Part shown: one piece after another, positions 1 through 7,212 of the stretch
Position numbering within the stretch: the stretch's first letter is position 1
Layout: each line of letters opens with the position of its first letter
Assembly (NCBI GenBank): GCA_023435265.1
Contig: JAEYRZ010000092.1
Span: 1 to 22,186, forward strand
DNA: 22,186 nucleotides
Origin: Pseudomonadota bacterium
GTDB lineage: Bacteria > Desulfobacterota > Desulfobacteria > Desulfobacterales > Desulfosarcinaceae
Reading direction: 5' to 3'
The notes under the pieces: generated by a model
What the model was told of the DNA's origin: nothing
Databases searched by the model: none
The model's input: the letters and a program-made list of their open reading frames with translations, nothing else
Translations under genes and position numbers: made by a program

Positions 1-559
1 TGATCACCACGACCGCGTCCGCACCCGCCTCGATCACCTCCGCTGCCGATGCGACGGTGATGCCGCCGATGGCCACGATCGGCAGCGGCGAGCGCTCCAC
101 GATCTCCCTGAGCCCGGCGAGATGGCGGACCGGTTTGGCGTCCGCCTTGGTCTGTGTGCCGAATACCGGCCCGCTTCCAAGATAATCACATGCGTCGAGT
201 GCGCTGCGGGTCAGTTCCTCGGGGGTGGATACCGACAGGCCGATAATCGCATCCGGGCCCAGCACCCGGCGCGCCAGCCGGGGCGAATCGTCGTCCTGCC
301 CCAGGTGCACGCCGTCCGCGCCGACCGCCCTGGCCAACAGCACATGATCGTTGATCAGCAGCGGGACGCCATGGGACCGGCATGCGGTGCGGATCGCCTC
401 GAGTTCTTCGAAATCTTCGAGGCCGAAGCGCTTGTTGCGGTACTGCACCATCGTAGCACCTGCATCCAGCGCGATGCGGACCTGCGCCAACGGCGAATGC
501 GGGGAGGGCCCGTCATCCGTGATGAAGTAGAAGCGCAGCATTTTTTCCAGGCGATCCAT
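1..559 (-). CDS. thiE: Thiamine-phosphate synthase ThiE (3'-truncated by window edge)
   Basis: ThiE joins the pyrimidine HMP-PP to the thiazole phosphate to make thiamine phosphate in the cytoplasm. Reading the minus strand from the ATG at 559 gives a TIM-barrel protein with ThiE landmarks in order: an early VQYR-N-K segment (usually VQLR.K), LINDH, GVHLGQDD, IIGLS, a YLGSGPVFGT phosphate-binding stretch followed by TKAD, and PIVAIGGI. About 186 codons are present; the last C-terminal residues lie beyond position 1. The start lies 7 nt after the stop of the HD-domain gene, and the AGGGA ribosome-binding-like sequence overlaps that stop, so translation is probably coupled. It is the last visible gene of the lnt-prfB-HD-thiE run. 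The identification is from motifs only but they are numerous. Confidence 0.9.
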   Translation of the reverse strand, partial: MDRLEKMLRFYFITDDGPSPHSPLAQVRIALDAGATMVQYRNKRFGLEDFEELEAIRTACRSHGVPLLINDHVLLARAVGADGVHLGQDDDSPRLARRVLGPDAIIGLSVSTPEELTRSALDACDYLGSGPVFGTQTKADAKPVRHLAGLREIVERSPLPIVAIGGITVASAAEVIEAGADAVVVI

Positions 560-566
560 ATGATCC

Positions 567-1157
567 CTATGCGTCGTCGAGTCTTTCACCCGTAAATTCG
601 AAGTGCCACTGCCGGAAGCGCGCGGCCCGGGAGGCGCCGAAGCGGCCCAATTCATTCAGGACCTCGCCCGGAGAGAGTTCCCGGTTGGGACGGTTTTTGG
701 AAAAAAATTTATCCGCATAGCAGACAATGGTCTCTTCCGGCGATACCGGCAGCATATCCCTGGGTGGCAGTGGAAGGTGGTGTTCCACGATCTCCTCCCG
801 GCTGAACCCCACGCCCACGTGGCGTTCGCACACCAGGGCGTGCCGCGCCAGGCCGCAGGCGTTCAGCATCTCTGCGCCGACCACGCCGTGACACAGGTAA
901 GGCAGTGTGCCCCGGCAATGAATGCGCCGGGCCGCCGTCTCCCGAATTCCGATGTCGTGCAGCATTGCCGCCTGTTCGATGAACCGCAGGTCGGGTGCAA
1001 GATGCGGTGCGCGCTGCGCGACGGCCAGTGCCTTGTCCCGCACCCGCCGGCTGTGGTCCAGCAGAAGCAGGTACAGCGGCGTGCCCGGCTCATAGTGGGC
1101 GCGTAGGATCTCCACCGCATCCATTTCCGTTCCGCAGGCGGGTGTAAGCGCGCTCAT
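567..1157 (-). CDS. HD-domain (HDIG-type) phosphohydrolase-like protein
   Basis: This is a 196-residue metal-dependent HD-superfamily protein. The putative ligands are visible: H35, the H67-D68 pair in LHDIG, H90, H113 in ERH and D149 in CYADKF. Family knowledge suggests a phosphohydrolase or nucleotidase in the cytoplasm; the substrate cannot be read from sequence. The ATG at 1157 overlaps the prfB stop in an ATGA junction (1154-1157), which fixes the start and implies translational coupling with release factor 2. A second ATG at codon 12 is possible but less likely. The gene ends in TAG. Such small HDIG proteins are often annotated as conserved hypothetical proteins, and that level of naming is all the sequence supports. 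Confidence 0.8.
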   Translation of the reverse strand: MSALTPACGTEMDAVEILRAHYEPGTPLYLLLLDHSRRVRDKALAVAQRAPHLAPDLRFIEQAAMLHDIGIRETAARRIHCRGTLPYLCHGVVGAEMLNACGLARHALVCERHVGVGFSREEIVEHHLPLPPRDMLPVSPEETIVCYADKFFSKNRPNRELSPGEVLNELGRFGASRAARFRQWHFEFTGERLDDA

Positions 1158-2252
1158 GCGATGCCCGCCAACAGGGTCCCCTCGATGAAAGGATCCAGGT
1201 TGCCGTCCAGGACGCTGTTGATATTGCCCACCTCCAGATTGGTGCGGTGATCCTTGACCATCTGATACGGATGCAGAACATAGGATCGAATCTGGCTGCC
1301 CCATGCGATCTCCTCCTTGCTGTCGTGCAGCTTCTGCATCTTGCGGTCCTGCTCGTCCTTTTCGCGCTGATAGAGCCTGGCGCGCAGTACTTTCATGGCC
1401 AGATCCTTGTTGCGGTGCTGCGATTTCTCCTGCTGGCACTGCACCACGATGCCGGTGGGCAGATGGGTGATGCGGATCGCGCTGGAAGTCTTGTTGACAT
1501 GTTGCCCCCCGGCTCCGCTGGCGCGGAACGTGTCGATGCGCAGATCCTTCTCATCGATGTCGATCACGATTTCATCTTCGATTTCAGGATAAACGAAAAC
1601 GGAGGCAAACGAGGTCTGCCGCTTTCCGCTGGCGTTGAATGGAGAAATGCGCACCAGGCGGTGGACGCCGATCTCGGCCTTCAGGTATCCGAAGGCATAC
1701 TGGCCCTTGACGGTGAAGGTGGCGCTTTTGATTCCGGCCTCGTCGCCGGGCTGCAGGTCGATGATTTCGGTTTGAAAGCCGCGCTGCTCGGCCCAGCGTA
1801 GATACATGCGGAACATCATTTCGGCCCAGTCCTGGGCGTCCGTTCCGCCGGCGCCGGCATTGATGGCCAGAATGGCGTTGTTGGCATCCTGATCCCCGAC
1901 CAGGGTGATATCGATCGAAAAGGTATGGATGCGTTTGGCCAGGGCATCGACCTGACGTTCAACCTCGGCCTCTGTTTTTTCATCTCCCTCTTCGAGGGCC
2001 ATGCCGAGCAGCAGCTCGTTTTCCTCCAGTTCGGTCAAAAGTTGCGTGTATTGATCGATGCGATGGGTCAAAAGGGTGCGTTCTTTGAGAACGGCCGTGG
2101 CCGCGTCGGGAGTGTCCCAGAATCCATTGCGGCTCATCTGGTTTTCAATCTCGGCCAGTCGTCTGCGTTTGCCCGCGAAGTCAAAGATGGTCTCCGATCT
2201 GGGTCAGCTTGGCTTTCATCGATTTCAAATTCTGTTTCGTATCCTGAGACAT
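1154..2252 (-). CDS. prfB: Peptide chain release factor 2 (RF2), with programmed +1 frameshift
   Basis: RF2 recognises UGA and UAA stop codons and triggers peptidyl-tRNA hydrolysis on the ribosome. Translation starts at the ATG at 2252 behind an AGGAG site (2259-2263). After 23 codons frame 0 hits an in-frame TGA (2181-2183) within CTT-TGA-C; a +1 slip continues in the frame that runs to the stop at 1154. The joined product is 365 residues, the same as E. coli RF2. The stop-recognition SPF motif is at about residues 203-205 and the catalytic GGQ at about 248-250, followed by HVNKTSS. The gene lies 60 nt downstream of lnt on the same strand and overlaps the HD gene by 4 nt. RF2 level is normally autoregulated by this frameshift. 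Annotating only the ATG at 2137 would lose the N-terminus. Confidence 0.96.
2176..2195 (-). promoter_or_regulatory. RF2 programmed +1 frameshift site
   Basis: The minus strand reads CTT-TGA-C after a GGAGAC segment that can act as an internal Shine-Dalgarno-like stimulator a few bases upstream. The TGA is at 2181-2183, codon 24. Frame 0 stops there, while the +1 frame immediately continues into typical RF2 sequence. This matches the known CUU-UGA-C recoding signal of bacterial prfB, where scarce RF2 lets the ribosome slip and make more RF2. Confidence 0.93.
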
Positions 2253-2312
2253 GACGCGCTCCTTTTTTTAGTCTAATGCAGCAAAATGACAAACCTGACG
2301 TAAATGTCAACC

Positions 2313-3887
2313 TTAATTACCTTTTTTGCGATTCTCGAACCGGATTCGACGCCCGCAGGCCGCCCGCGTGCCCAGGATGGCGACGACGATCAGCGCCAAC
2401 GGCCAGTCGCCCCAGCGCGTATAAAAAGACGGGATGTCAAGCAGGGCCGACTCGCTCAGGGCGGTCGCATCCTGCATCAAAGCGGTGGAGGCGGAAATAC
2501 GGCCTGCGGCATCGATGAAGCCGCTGATGCCGGTATTGGCTGCCCTGGCCAAAACGCGCCGGTTCTCGACGGCGCGCAGCACCGACATTGAAAAATGCTG
2601 GTAGGCTGCGCTGGTGGTGCCGAACCAGGCATCGTTGGTGATGTTGACCAGAAGATGCGCACCGTTGTTGGCCATGGCGCGCGCCAACTCCGGGAAAATA
2701 GCTTCATAGCAGATCAGCATGCCGATCGGGTGGGTGTTCCACTGCAGTGTGCGGCCCGCCGTTCCGGTTTTGAAATCGCCGACCATGACGACCATTTTAT
2801 CGATGAAGGGAAGCCAGCGCTTTAAAGGGACATATTCACCGAATGGCACCAGGTGGACTTTATCATAACGCCCGGCGGCGTTTCCCCCGGCCGTGACCAG
2901 ATAGGCGCTGTTAAAGTAGGACTCTCCGTTTGCGGATGAAACCAGGAAAGGACTGCCGATGATGAAATCCTTGCCGGCCGTTCGAATTCCGTCGAGAACG
3001 ATTTCGGTGGGCCGTCTGTCCTGGAAAAGATAGAACGGCGTGGCCGTTTCGGGCCAGACGATCAGGTCGGCCTTGGGCGCCACCGCCAGGGAAAGCGCGT
3101 TGTATTTGGCGGCGGTCACCATCTGAAACTCGGGGTCCCACTTGATCGCCTGGTCGATGTTGCCCTGCACCACCGCCACGCCGGCTTTTGGCGCTGCCGC
3201 AGCGGCCGCATCCACGTGGCGCAGGCGCAGCGTCCCGTAGAGCGCGACGGCGGCGACGAGCGCGGCGGCCGTCGTGAGCGCCGTCAAAGCCGTTCGCCGA
3301 TCGACCCGCTGGTTCCGCCACGGTTGTTCGCGCACTGCCATCAGAACAAGGGCCAGGGCTGAATTTACCAGCACAACCAGGGCGGAAACGCCATAAACGC
3401 CTGTAAGGTCGGCGATCTGAATGGCCCACAGCGCCTTGTACTGGCTGTAGCCCAGCAGCTCCCATGGAAAGCCGGTAAAGAGGCGGGCGCGGGCATATTC
3501 CAGGGCGGTCCAGGCCGCCGGAGCAATCAGCAGCAGATGGCGCGGCCGATCGCTCAGCCGCGCCACTGCGGCGCCGAACAGGGCCGGATAGAGCGCAAGA
3601 TACGCCGCAAGCAGCACCAGCAGGGGAATGCATTGATAAAGCGGGAGATACCCATAGACATGCATCGTGTGGACGGTCCAATACATCAATCCCAGCCCGT
3701 GAACCAGGCCGGTCCAGAATCCGATCCGCCATGAAGTGCGCAGGTCCGCATCGCCCAGCGCCCAAAGCAGCGGTATCAAGGCGATCCAGGCCAGCCAGCC
3801 CTGATCCAGCTTGGGAAAGGCGAGCGTGAGCAGGACTCCGCTGATGGTCGCGAGCGCATATCGTGTGTATTGGTTGCTTTGCCGCAT
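2313..3887 (-). CDS. lnt: Apolipoprotein N-acyltransferase Lnt
   Basis: Lnt adds the third acyl chain to the N-terminal cysteine of lipoproteins in the inner membrane. The chosen ATG at 3887 has GGAG at 3897-3900 with 9-nt spacing and gives 524 residues (E. coli 512). The N-terminal half is a series of hydrophobic membrane segments. The C-terminal half is a nitrilase-like domain with the catalytic triad visible: E280 in VWPET, K343 in YDKVHLVPFGEY and C393 in LICYEAIFPE. NITNDAWFG and ENRR motifs follow, then a last hydrophobic segment near the C-terminus. An in-frame extension to 4013 exists but would translate the hairpin in the leader and lacks the hydrophobic pattern, so I rejected it. 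It is the first gene of the lnt-prfB-HD-thiE run. Two Slp lipoproteins elsewhere in the window are possible substrates. Confidence 0.95.
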   Translation of the reverse strand: MRQSNQYTRYALATISGVLLTLAFPKLDQGWLAWIALIPLLWALGDADLRTSWRIGFWTGLVHGLGLMYWTVHTMHVYGYLPLYQCIPLLVLLAAYLALYPALFGAAVARLSDRPRHLLLIAPAAWTALEYARARLFTGFPWELLGYSQYKALWAIQIADLTGVYGVSALVVLVNSALALVLMAVREQPWRNQRVDRRTALTALTTAAALVAAVALYGTLRLRHVDAAAAAAPKAGVAVVQGNIDQAIKWDPEFQMVTAAKYNALSLAVAPKADLIVWPETATPFYLFQDRRPTEIVLDGIRTAGKDFIIGSPFLVSSANGESYFNSAYLVTAGGNAAGRYDKVHLVPFGEYVPLKRWLPFIDKMVVMVGDFKTGTAGRTLQWNTHPIGMLICYEAIFPELARAMANNGAHLLVNITNDAWFGTTSAAYQHFSMSVLRAVENRRVLARAANTGISGFIDAAGRISASTALMQDATALSESALLDIPSFYTRWGDWPLALIVVAILGTRAACGRRIRFENRKKGN

Positions 3888-3902
3888 CCGCGGGTACTCC
3901 GG

Positions 3903-3934
3903 AAAAAATCGGCATGCCGGCCGTCCGGCATGCC
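3903..3934 (-). terminator. Intrinsic-terminator-like hairpin in the lnt leader
   Basis: A perfect 10-bp inverted repeat, GGCATGCCGG (3911-3920) and CCGGCATGCC (3925-3934), encloses a 4-nt loop. On the minus strand it is followed by GA and six T residues (3908-3903). The lnt ribosome binding site (3900-3897) follows at once and the ATG is at 3887. The geometry matches an intrinsic terminator for minus-strand transcription. Because it sits between any upstream promoter and lnt, it would either end the upstream transcript or attenuate lnt. Confidence 0.7.
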
Positions 3935-4026
3935 TGGGGCGCAGCCATATCATCCGACGCCCCCTTGTGGAAGCAAAAATTGGCGCGCACCAGGTATTAT
4001 CGTAACATATCATTTAGGGGTCGGGG

Positions 4027-4070
4027 TCGGAATCAGATCGCAATCGAATGGTTACGATACCCGATTCCGA
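4027..4070. repeat. Inverted repeat TCGGAATC/GATTCCGA
   Basis: TCGGAATC at 4027-4034 is matched by its exact reverse complement at 4063-4070, with a 28-nt spacer. Just 5' there is a short tandem of GGGTCGG units (about 4018-4030). It could be a protein-binding site, a cruciform or a dispersed intergenic element; function is unknown. Confidence 0.45.
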
Positions 4071-4220
4071 TCCTGAGACCGGCCGATCATCACCCCAAAC
4101 CGATCCCGCGGGCAGTACGTTGTGGATGATATGAATCTCTTTAAGTTCTCGGCGCCTCTGGCGAAAATGATCTGCCGGCCGGGTGGCTGCGTGTTTATCG
4201 AAATTTATGAAAACGTGTAC

Positions 4221-4655
4221 TTAGCCCTCATGGCCGGGGCCTTCATTCACCACAAACCGTTCGACAATGCCGAACAAGTCCTTCAGAGAGAAAGGCTTTG
4301 CCAGGAATGCGTCCGCTCCGAGAGCAGCCGCCTTCGATTCGGCGGCAGGATCGGCGGAGAGGACGATGAAGTGGATTGATGGATGGGACGCTTTGATCGT
4401 CCTGAGCAGGTTGAAATCGGGGGCGTCCGGCAAATAAGCTTCGGACAAAATGATATCCGGCGCCCCGTTGGCTGCAATGTGCCGTTTCAGGTCGCCCGCG
4501 CTGCCGAATGCCGGAATACGACGATTGACGCTGTACATCATCACATGAACGATGAAATCACGCACCATTGGATCGTGATCGACAACCGCTATTTTGACGT
4601 TCGAAATAATAGCCGCCTCTCGCCACCTTGATAAATTGATTGTCCCCCGGCGCAC
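4221..4655 (-). CDS. Stand-alone response-regulator receiver domain with Glu at the phospho-site
   Basis: The 144-residue product is a single CheY-like receiver fold with no output domain. The acidic pocket reads VVDHDP (D26, H27, D28). The conserved Ser/Thr is S100 in VLSAD and the conserved Lys is K120 in AKPF. The phospho-acceptor position, in DIILSEAYLP, is E72 rather than Asp. Family knowledge says Glu there can mimic the phosphorylated state or mark a pseudo-receiver, so signalling may not depend on a kinase. The start is a GTG at 4655 with no clear ribosome site. No ATG lies closer to the domain, so the N-terminal 18 residues are uncertain and a rarer start codon near 4610 is possible. 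No histidine kinase is adjacent. It is upstream of lnt on the same strand but separated by a terminator-like hairpin. Confidence 0.8.
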   Translation of the reverse strand: MRRGTINLSRWREAAIISNVKIAVVDHDPMVRDFIVHVMMYSVNRRIPAFGSAGDLKRHIAANGAPDIILSEAYLPDAPDFNLLRTIKASHPSIHFIVLSADPAAESKAAALGADAFLAKPFSLKDLFGIVERFVVNEGPGHEG

Positions 4656-5113
4656 CTGATCGGCGAGAGACGAAACCGCTCAATCGCTGCGCTCATCTCC
4701 TGCCATCGGTAATCACCCCGGAGGGTCGCCCTCCGCGATAAACATGTCCATCGCAGTCTGTCGCTGACTCCGCTGAAAAACATTGCTTTCGGGCGCCCTC
4801 TTCCACCGCCGACAGACGCGGGCGGTAGACCGGCGATCCGCTCGGTGGATAATCATGCGATGTTTTCTATTTCACACTCCGGGGGTGAGTCAAGCGAAAG
4901 GCGGTAAAGTTGTATCTGTGATTGCTTTCCTGAGACACTTCGATACAACGATACATTGCGTGCCGTTTTCCAATTGGGCATCCCCGTTGTAATTTTCGGC
5001 GATATTCGCACCTGGCGAAAGTGGCACAGGATTTGATATGTAGGAAATCGATATAAAGAGGAACCGAACGCCACTTTCTAAAACAATCATCCAATAGAAA
5101 AGGAGCAGACACA
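4656..5113. other. Intergenic region between the receiver gene and rubrerythrin
   Basis: The two flanking genes are divergent, so both promoters should lie here. I see no gene. It contains a short perfect hairpin, CGGAGGG-TCG-CCCTCCG (4719-4735), without a T-tract. Near rubrerythrin there is a sigma-54-like sequence TGGCAC-N5-TTGAT (5022-5037), whose -12 element has GA instead of GC, and an AT-rich TATAAA (5052-5057). None is strong enough to name as the promoter. Confidence 0.45.
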
Positions 5114-5608
5114 TTGGGCAATACCGAAAAAAATCTGAAGGCCGCGTTTGCCGGCGAATCCCAGGCCAATCGTAAATACCTCGCTTTTGCCGAGAAAGCC
5201 CAAAAAGAAGGTTATCCCGGAGTGGCCAGGCTGTTCCGGGCGGCGGCCGCAGCGGAAACCATTCACGCCCATTCACACTTGCGGGCACTGGGCGGGATCG
5301 GCAGCACGACCGAAAATCTCAAAGAGGCGATCGGCGGCGAAACCTATGAATTCGAATCGATGTATCCGCCCATGATCGCTCAGGCGGAAGCGGAGGGGCA
5401 TTCGGCGGCGCTGCGCAGCTTCAAGTACGCCAACGAGGTCGAGAAAATCCATGCCCGGCTCTACCAGAAAGCGCTGGAGCAGCTGGGAAAATCGCAGGAG
5501 GTCGATTATTATGTCTGCCCGATCTGCGGCTATACCTGCGAAAACGAGCCGCCGGAGAGCTGTCCGGTGTGCAATGCCAAAGGCAAGGCGTTCATCAAAG
5601 TGGATTGA
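5114..5608 (+). CDS. rbr: Rubrerythrin (short type)
   Basis: Rubrerythrin is a cytoplasmic non-haem di-iron protein that reduces hydrogen peroxide in anaerobes, taking electrons through its rubredoxin domain. The 164-residue product has an N-terminal four-helix ferritin-like domain with probable iron ligands E15 (AGESQAN), E48 and H51 (ETIH), a second pair in the EFESMYPP helix, and EVEKIH. The C-terminal rubredoxin-like iron site is C135-x-x-C138 and C150-x-x-C153. The start is TTG at 5114, supported by AGGAG at 5101-5105 with 8-nt spacing; there is no nearby ATG in frame. It is shorter than the roughly 190-residue classical proteins but matches the compact class. It is monocistronic here, which fits an oxidative-stress gene in an obligate anaerobe. 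Confidence 0.95.
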   Translation: MGNTEKNLKAAFAGESQANRKYLAFAEKAQKEGYPGVARLFRAAAAAETIHAHSHLRALGGIGSTTENLKEAIGGETYEFESMYPPMIAQAEAEGHSAALRSFKYANEVEKIHARLYQKALEQLGKSQEVDYYVCPICGYTCENEPPESCPVCNAKGKAFIKVD

Positions 5609-5991
5609 TTTCAACGGCCTGCTAAAGTCTCACGGCCGAAGCGCCGATACGGTTTCAAAGCAAGATTTCCTGATTACGCGTGCATCTTTTCTGCCGGCGC
5701 CTGACGAAAATGCATTGAATCTGATGCCAAGGTCGACCGGAAGGAAATAACGGTAATTCGGAAATCTTTTTTTTGAACACCGTCGGGTGCATCGAAAAGG
5801 GGTGTCCGGCACAAATGCCACGCGGCATGCCTTCCATCCATCATCCCCGCCGCCATGCTTTTGGACGGGCGTTTTGAAAAAGTTCTCGATTCGGGAAGCG
5901 CCATATGTCAAAGTGGCCCCTCTTTCCGGAAGGCGCCGACCGGTTGCCTGCGGGTTGAACACAGCGCAATGCAGACTCTGGAGAATGCTGA
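5609..5991. other. Intergenic region between rubrerythrin and the outer-membrane protein gene
   Basis: No gene is convincing in either strand; frames in this stretch lack domain-like composition. A weak stem CCGGA/TTCGG (5737-5761) followed by eight T residues (5767-5774) is a possible terminator for rubrerythrin. The region 5776-5979 presumably contains the promoter for the next gene but I cannot assign -35/-10 boxes with confidence. Confidence 0.4.
5737..5774 (+). terminator. Weak candidate terminator after rubrerythrin
   Basis: A 5-bp stem including one G-T pair (CCGGA at 5737-5741, TTCGG at 5757-5761) with a 15-nt loop precedes an 8-T run at 5767-5774. The stem is short and lies about 130 nt after the stop codon, so it is only a possibility. 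Confidence 0.25.
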
Positions 5992-7041
5992 ATGGGAAAT
6001 CGGATGTGGGTGTGGGCGTGGATCGGGCTTTTTCTGATCGGAATGCTGCCGGGAACGGTTTGGGCACTGGAAAATCCATCCGACCTGAATCATGCGCCAT
6101 TACAGCAGCCCGCCACCGCGACGGCCGAACCTGCCGTCCATCGGATCGAACATGAAACAGCGGCCTGGGAAAGTGTTTTCACCCTCGCGGCAGGCGTGCG
6201 GCGCGACCAGCTGAGCTGGACGATCGCCGGAAACCGAAACGGCACCGATCCCGATGTAATCTCCGAGTTAAAATGGTCCGATGTGGACAGCTACCAGCTC
6301 CAGCTGAGCAACCGCACCCTGTTGGCGGAGCGGCTCTATCTTCGGGCACAGTTCGGCTATGCCTGGATCGATGACGGGCGGGTGCGGGACTCCGACTACA
6401 GCGGCGATCACCGAAGCGGTGAGTACTCCCGCTCCATCAGCGAGAGCGATGACGACCAGCTTTGGGATGTGCTGCTGGGGGTCGGCAGCCCCATTTTTTT
6501 AGCCGACCGGCATGTCATGCTGGCCCCCCTCCTGGGCGTTTCCCTGCACAGGCAGAATTTCCGCATCCGCAACGGCAGACAAGTGCTCACCTACCCCGGC
6601 GGACCCCCGCTGGGATCCTTGAGGGGGCTCGACAGCACCTACCAGTCTGAATGGTTCAGCCCGCTTCTGGGGTGTGACCTGCGTTTCTTCATCCCTCCGG
6701 TTTCAGGTTTCAAGCGCATGGAAGCGGGTCTCGAATTTCAGTGGCACTGGGATGCCCGGTTTGAAGCCGAAGCCGATTGGAACCTGCGGTCCGACTTCGA
6801 TCATCCGAAAAGTTTCGACCAGAACGCCGATGGCAAAGGGGTGAGCCTGTGTGCTGAGTGGGTGGTCTGGATCACGCCGCAATGGTCCGTCAACGTGACC
6901 GCCTCTTATCAGCGGTGGGAAACCGACCCGGGCCGTCAGCGCTTTTTCCTGGCCGACGGCCGCACCGCCACGACCCGCCTGAATGAGGTCGATTGGGAAT
7001 CCAACAGCTATATGGTGGGTGTCGCCTACCAGTTCGATTGA
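5992..7041 (+). CDS. Outer-membrane beta-barrel protein (omptin-like fold, uncharacterised)
   Basis: The 349-residue product starts with a signal peptide: a hydrophobic segment WVWAWIGLFLIGMLPG ending in VWA, with probable cleavage after about residue 26. The mature part shows alternating polar/hydrophobic strands rich in Tyr, Trp and Phe, separated by acidic loops such as DDGRVRDSDYSGD and SISESDDDQ. This is typical of an outer-membrane barrel. The run WTIAGN..GTDPDVISELKW, then a GYAWIDDGRVRDSDY loop and a later NLRSDFDHPKSFDQ segment recall an omptin-like family described from Protochlamydia. I make this link from memory and cannot verify omptin protease residues. The C-terminus ends YQFD. 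A GGAG site at 5980-5983 supports the ATG. The following genes encode two outer-membrane lipoproteins, suggesting an envelope locus. Protease, porin and adhesin roles are all possible. Confidence 0.75.
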   Translation: MGNRMWVWAWIGLFLIGMLPGTVWALENPSDLNHAPLQQPATATAEPAVHRIEHETAAWESVFTLAAGVRRDQLSWTIAGNRNGTDPDVISELKWSDVDSYQLQLSNRTLLAERLYLRAQFGYAWIDDGRVRDSDYSGDHRSGEYSRSISESDDDQLWDVLLGVGSPIFLADRHVMLAPLLGVSLHRQNFRIRNGRQVLTYPGGPPLGSLRGLDSTYQSEWFSPLLGCDLRFFIPPVSGFKRMEAGLEFQWHWDARFEAEADWNLRSDFDHPKSFDQNADGKGVSLCAEWVVWITPQWSVNVTASYQRWETDPGRQRFFLADGRTATTRLNEVDWESNSYMVGVAYQFD

Positions 7042-7137
7042 AACACGGCGGTTCTCGGCCGATCCGCACATCTGGCGGCGCGATCTCGATCCCGCCCTCG
7101 GACCGCCTGTCGGGTTCCGGAATGCGTCCGGATGGCG

Positions 7138-7172
7138 CCGCCGGCCGTTTTGATTGTAATTTCGGCCGGCGG
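7138..7172. repeat. Strong inverted repeat upstream of the Slp genes
   Basis: CCGCCGGCCG (7138-7147) and CGGCCGGCGG (7163-7172) form a perfect 10-bp stem with a 15-nt AT-rich loop, and G-U/C-G pairs could extend it by four more positions. It lies between the barrel gene and slp1, 41 nt before the slp1 start. There is no T-tract after it, so it is not a standard terminator; it may be an operator or a stabilising mRNA hairpin. Confidence 0.6.
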
Positions 7173-7212
7173 TGTTACTGTGCGATTAGCAAAAAGAAGA
7201 TGGGAGCACGTG

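Larger units (their letters stand above)
3888..4220. other. Intergenic region between lnt and the receiver-domain gene
   Basis: No convincing gene is present. It holds the terminator-like hairpin at 3903-3934, an inverted repeat at 4027-4070 and a weak minus-strand -10-like GATAAT (3996-4001) without a matching -35. The stretch 4071-4220 shows nothing I can name; a short plus-strand frame there lacks recognisable protein features. Confidence 0.5.

Noticed and set aside
4719..4735. CGGAGGG-TCG-CCCTCCG hairpin as a terminator
   Set aside because: There is no T-tract on either strand and the neighbouring genes diverge, so no transcript needs to end here.
4890..5288. A 132-codon minus-strand frame overlapping rubrerythrin
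   Set aside because: It is antisense to the rubrerythrin start and ferritin-like domain and has no recognisable features.
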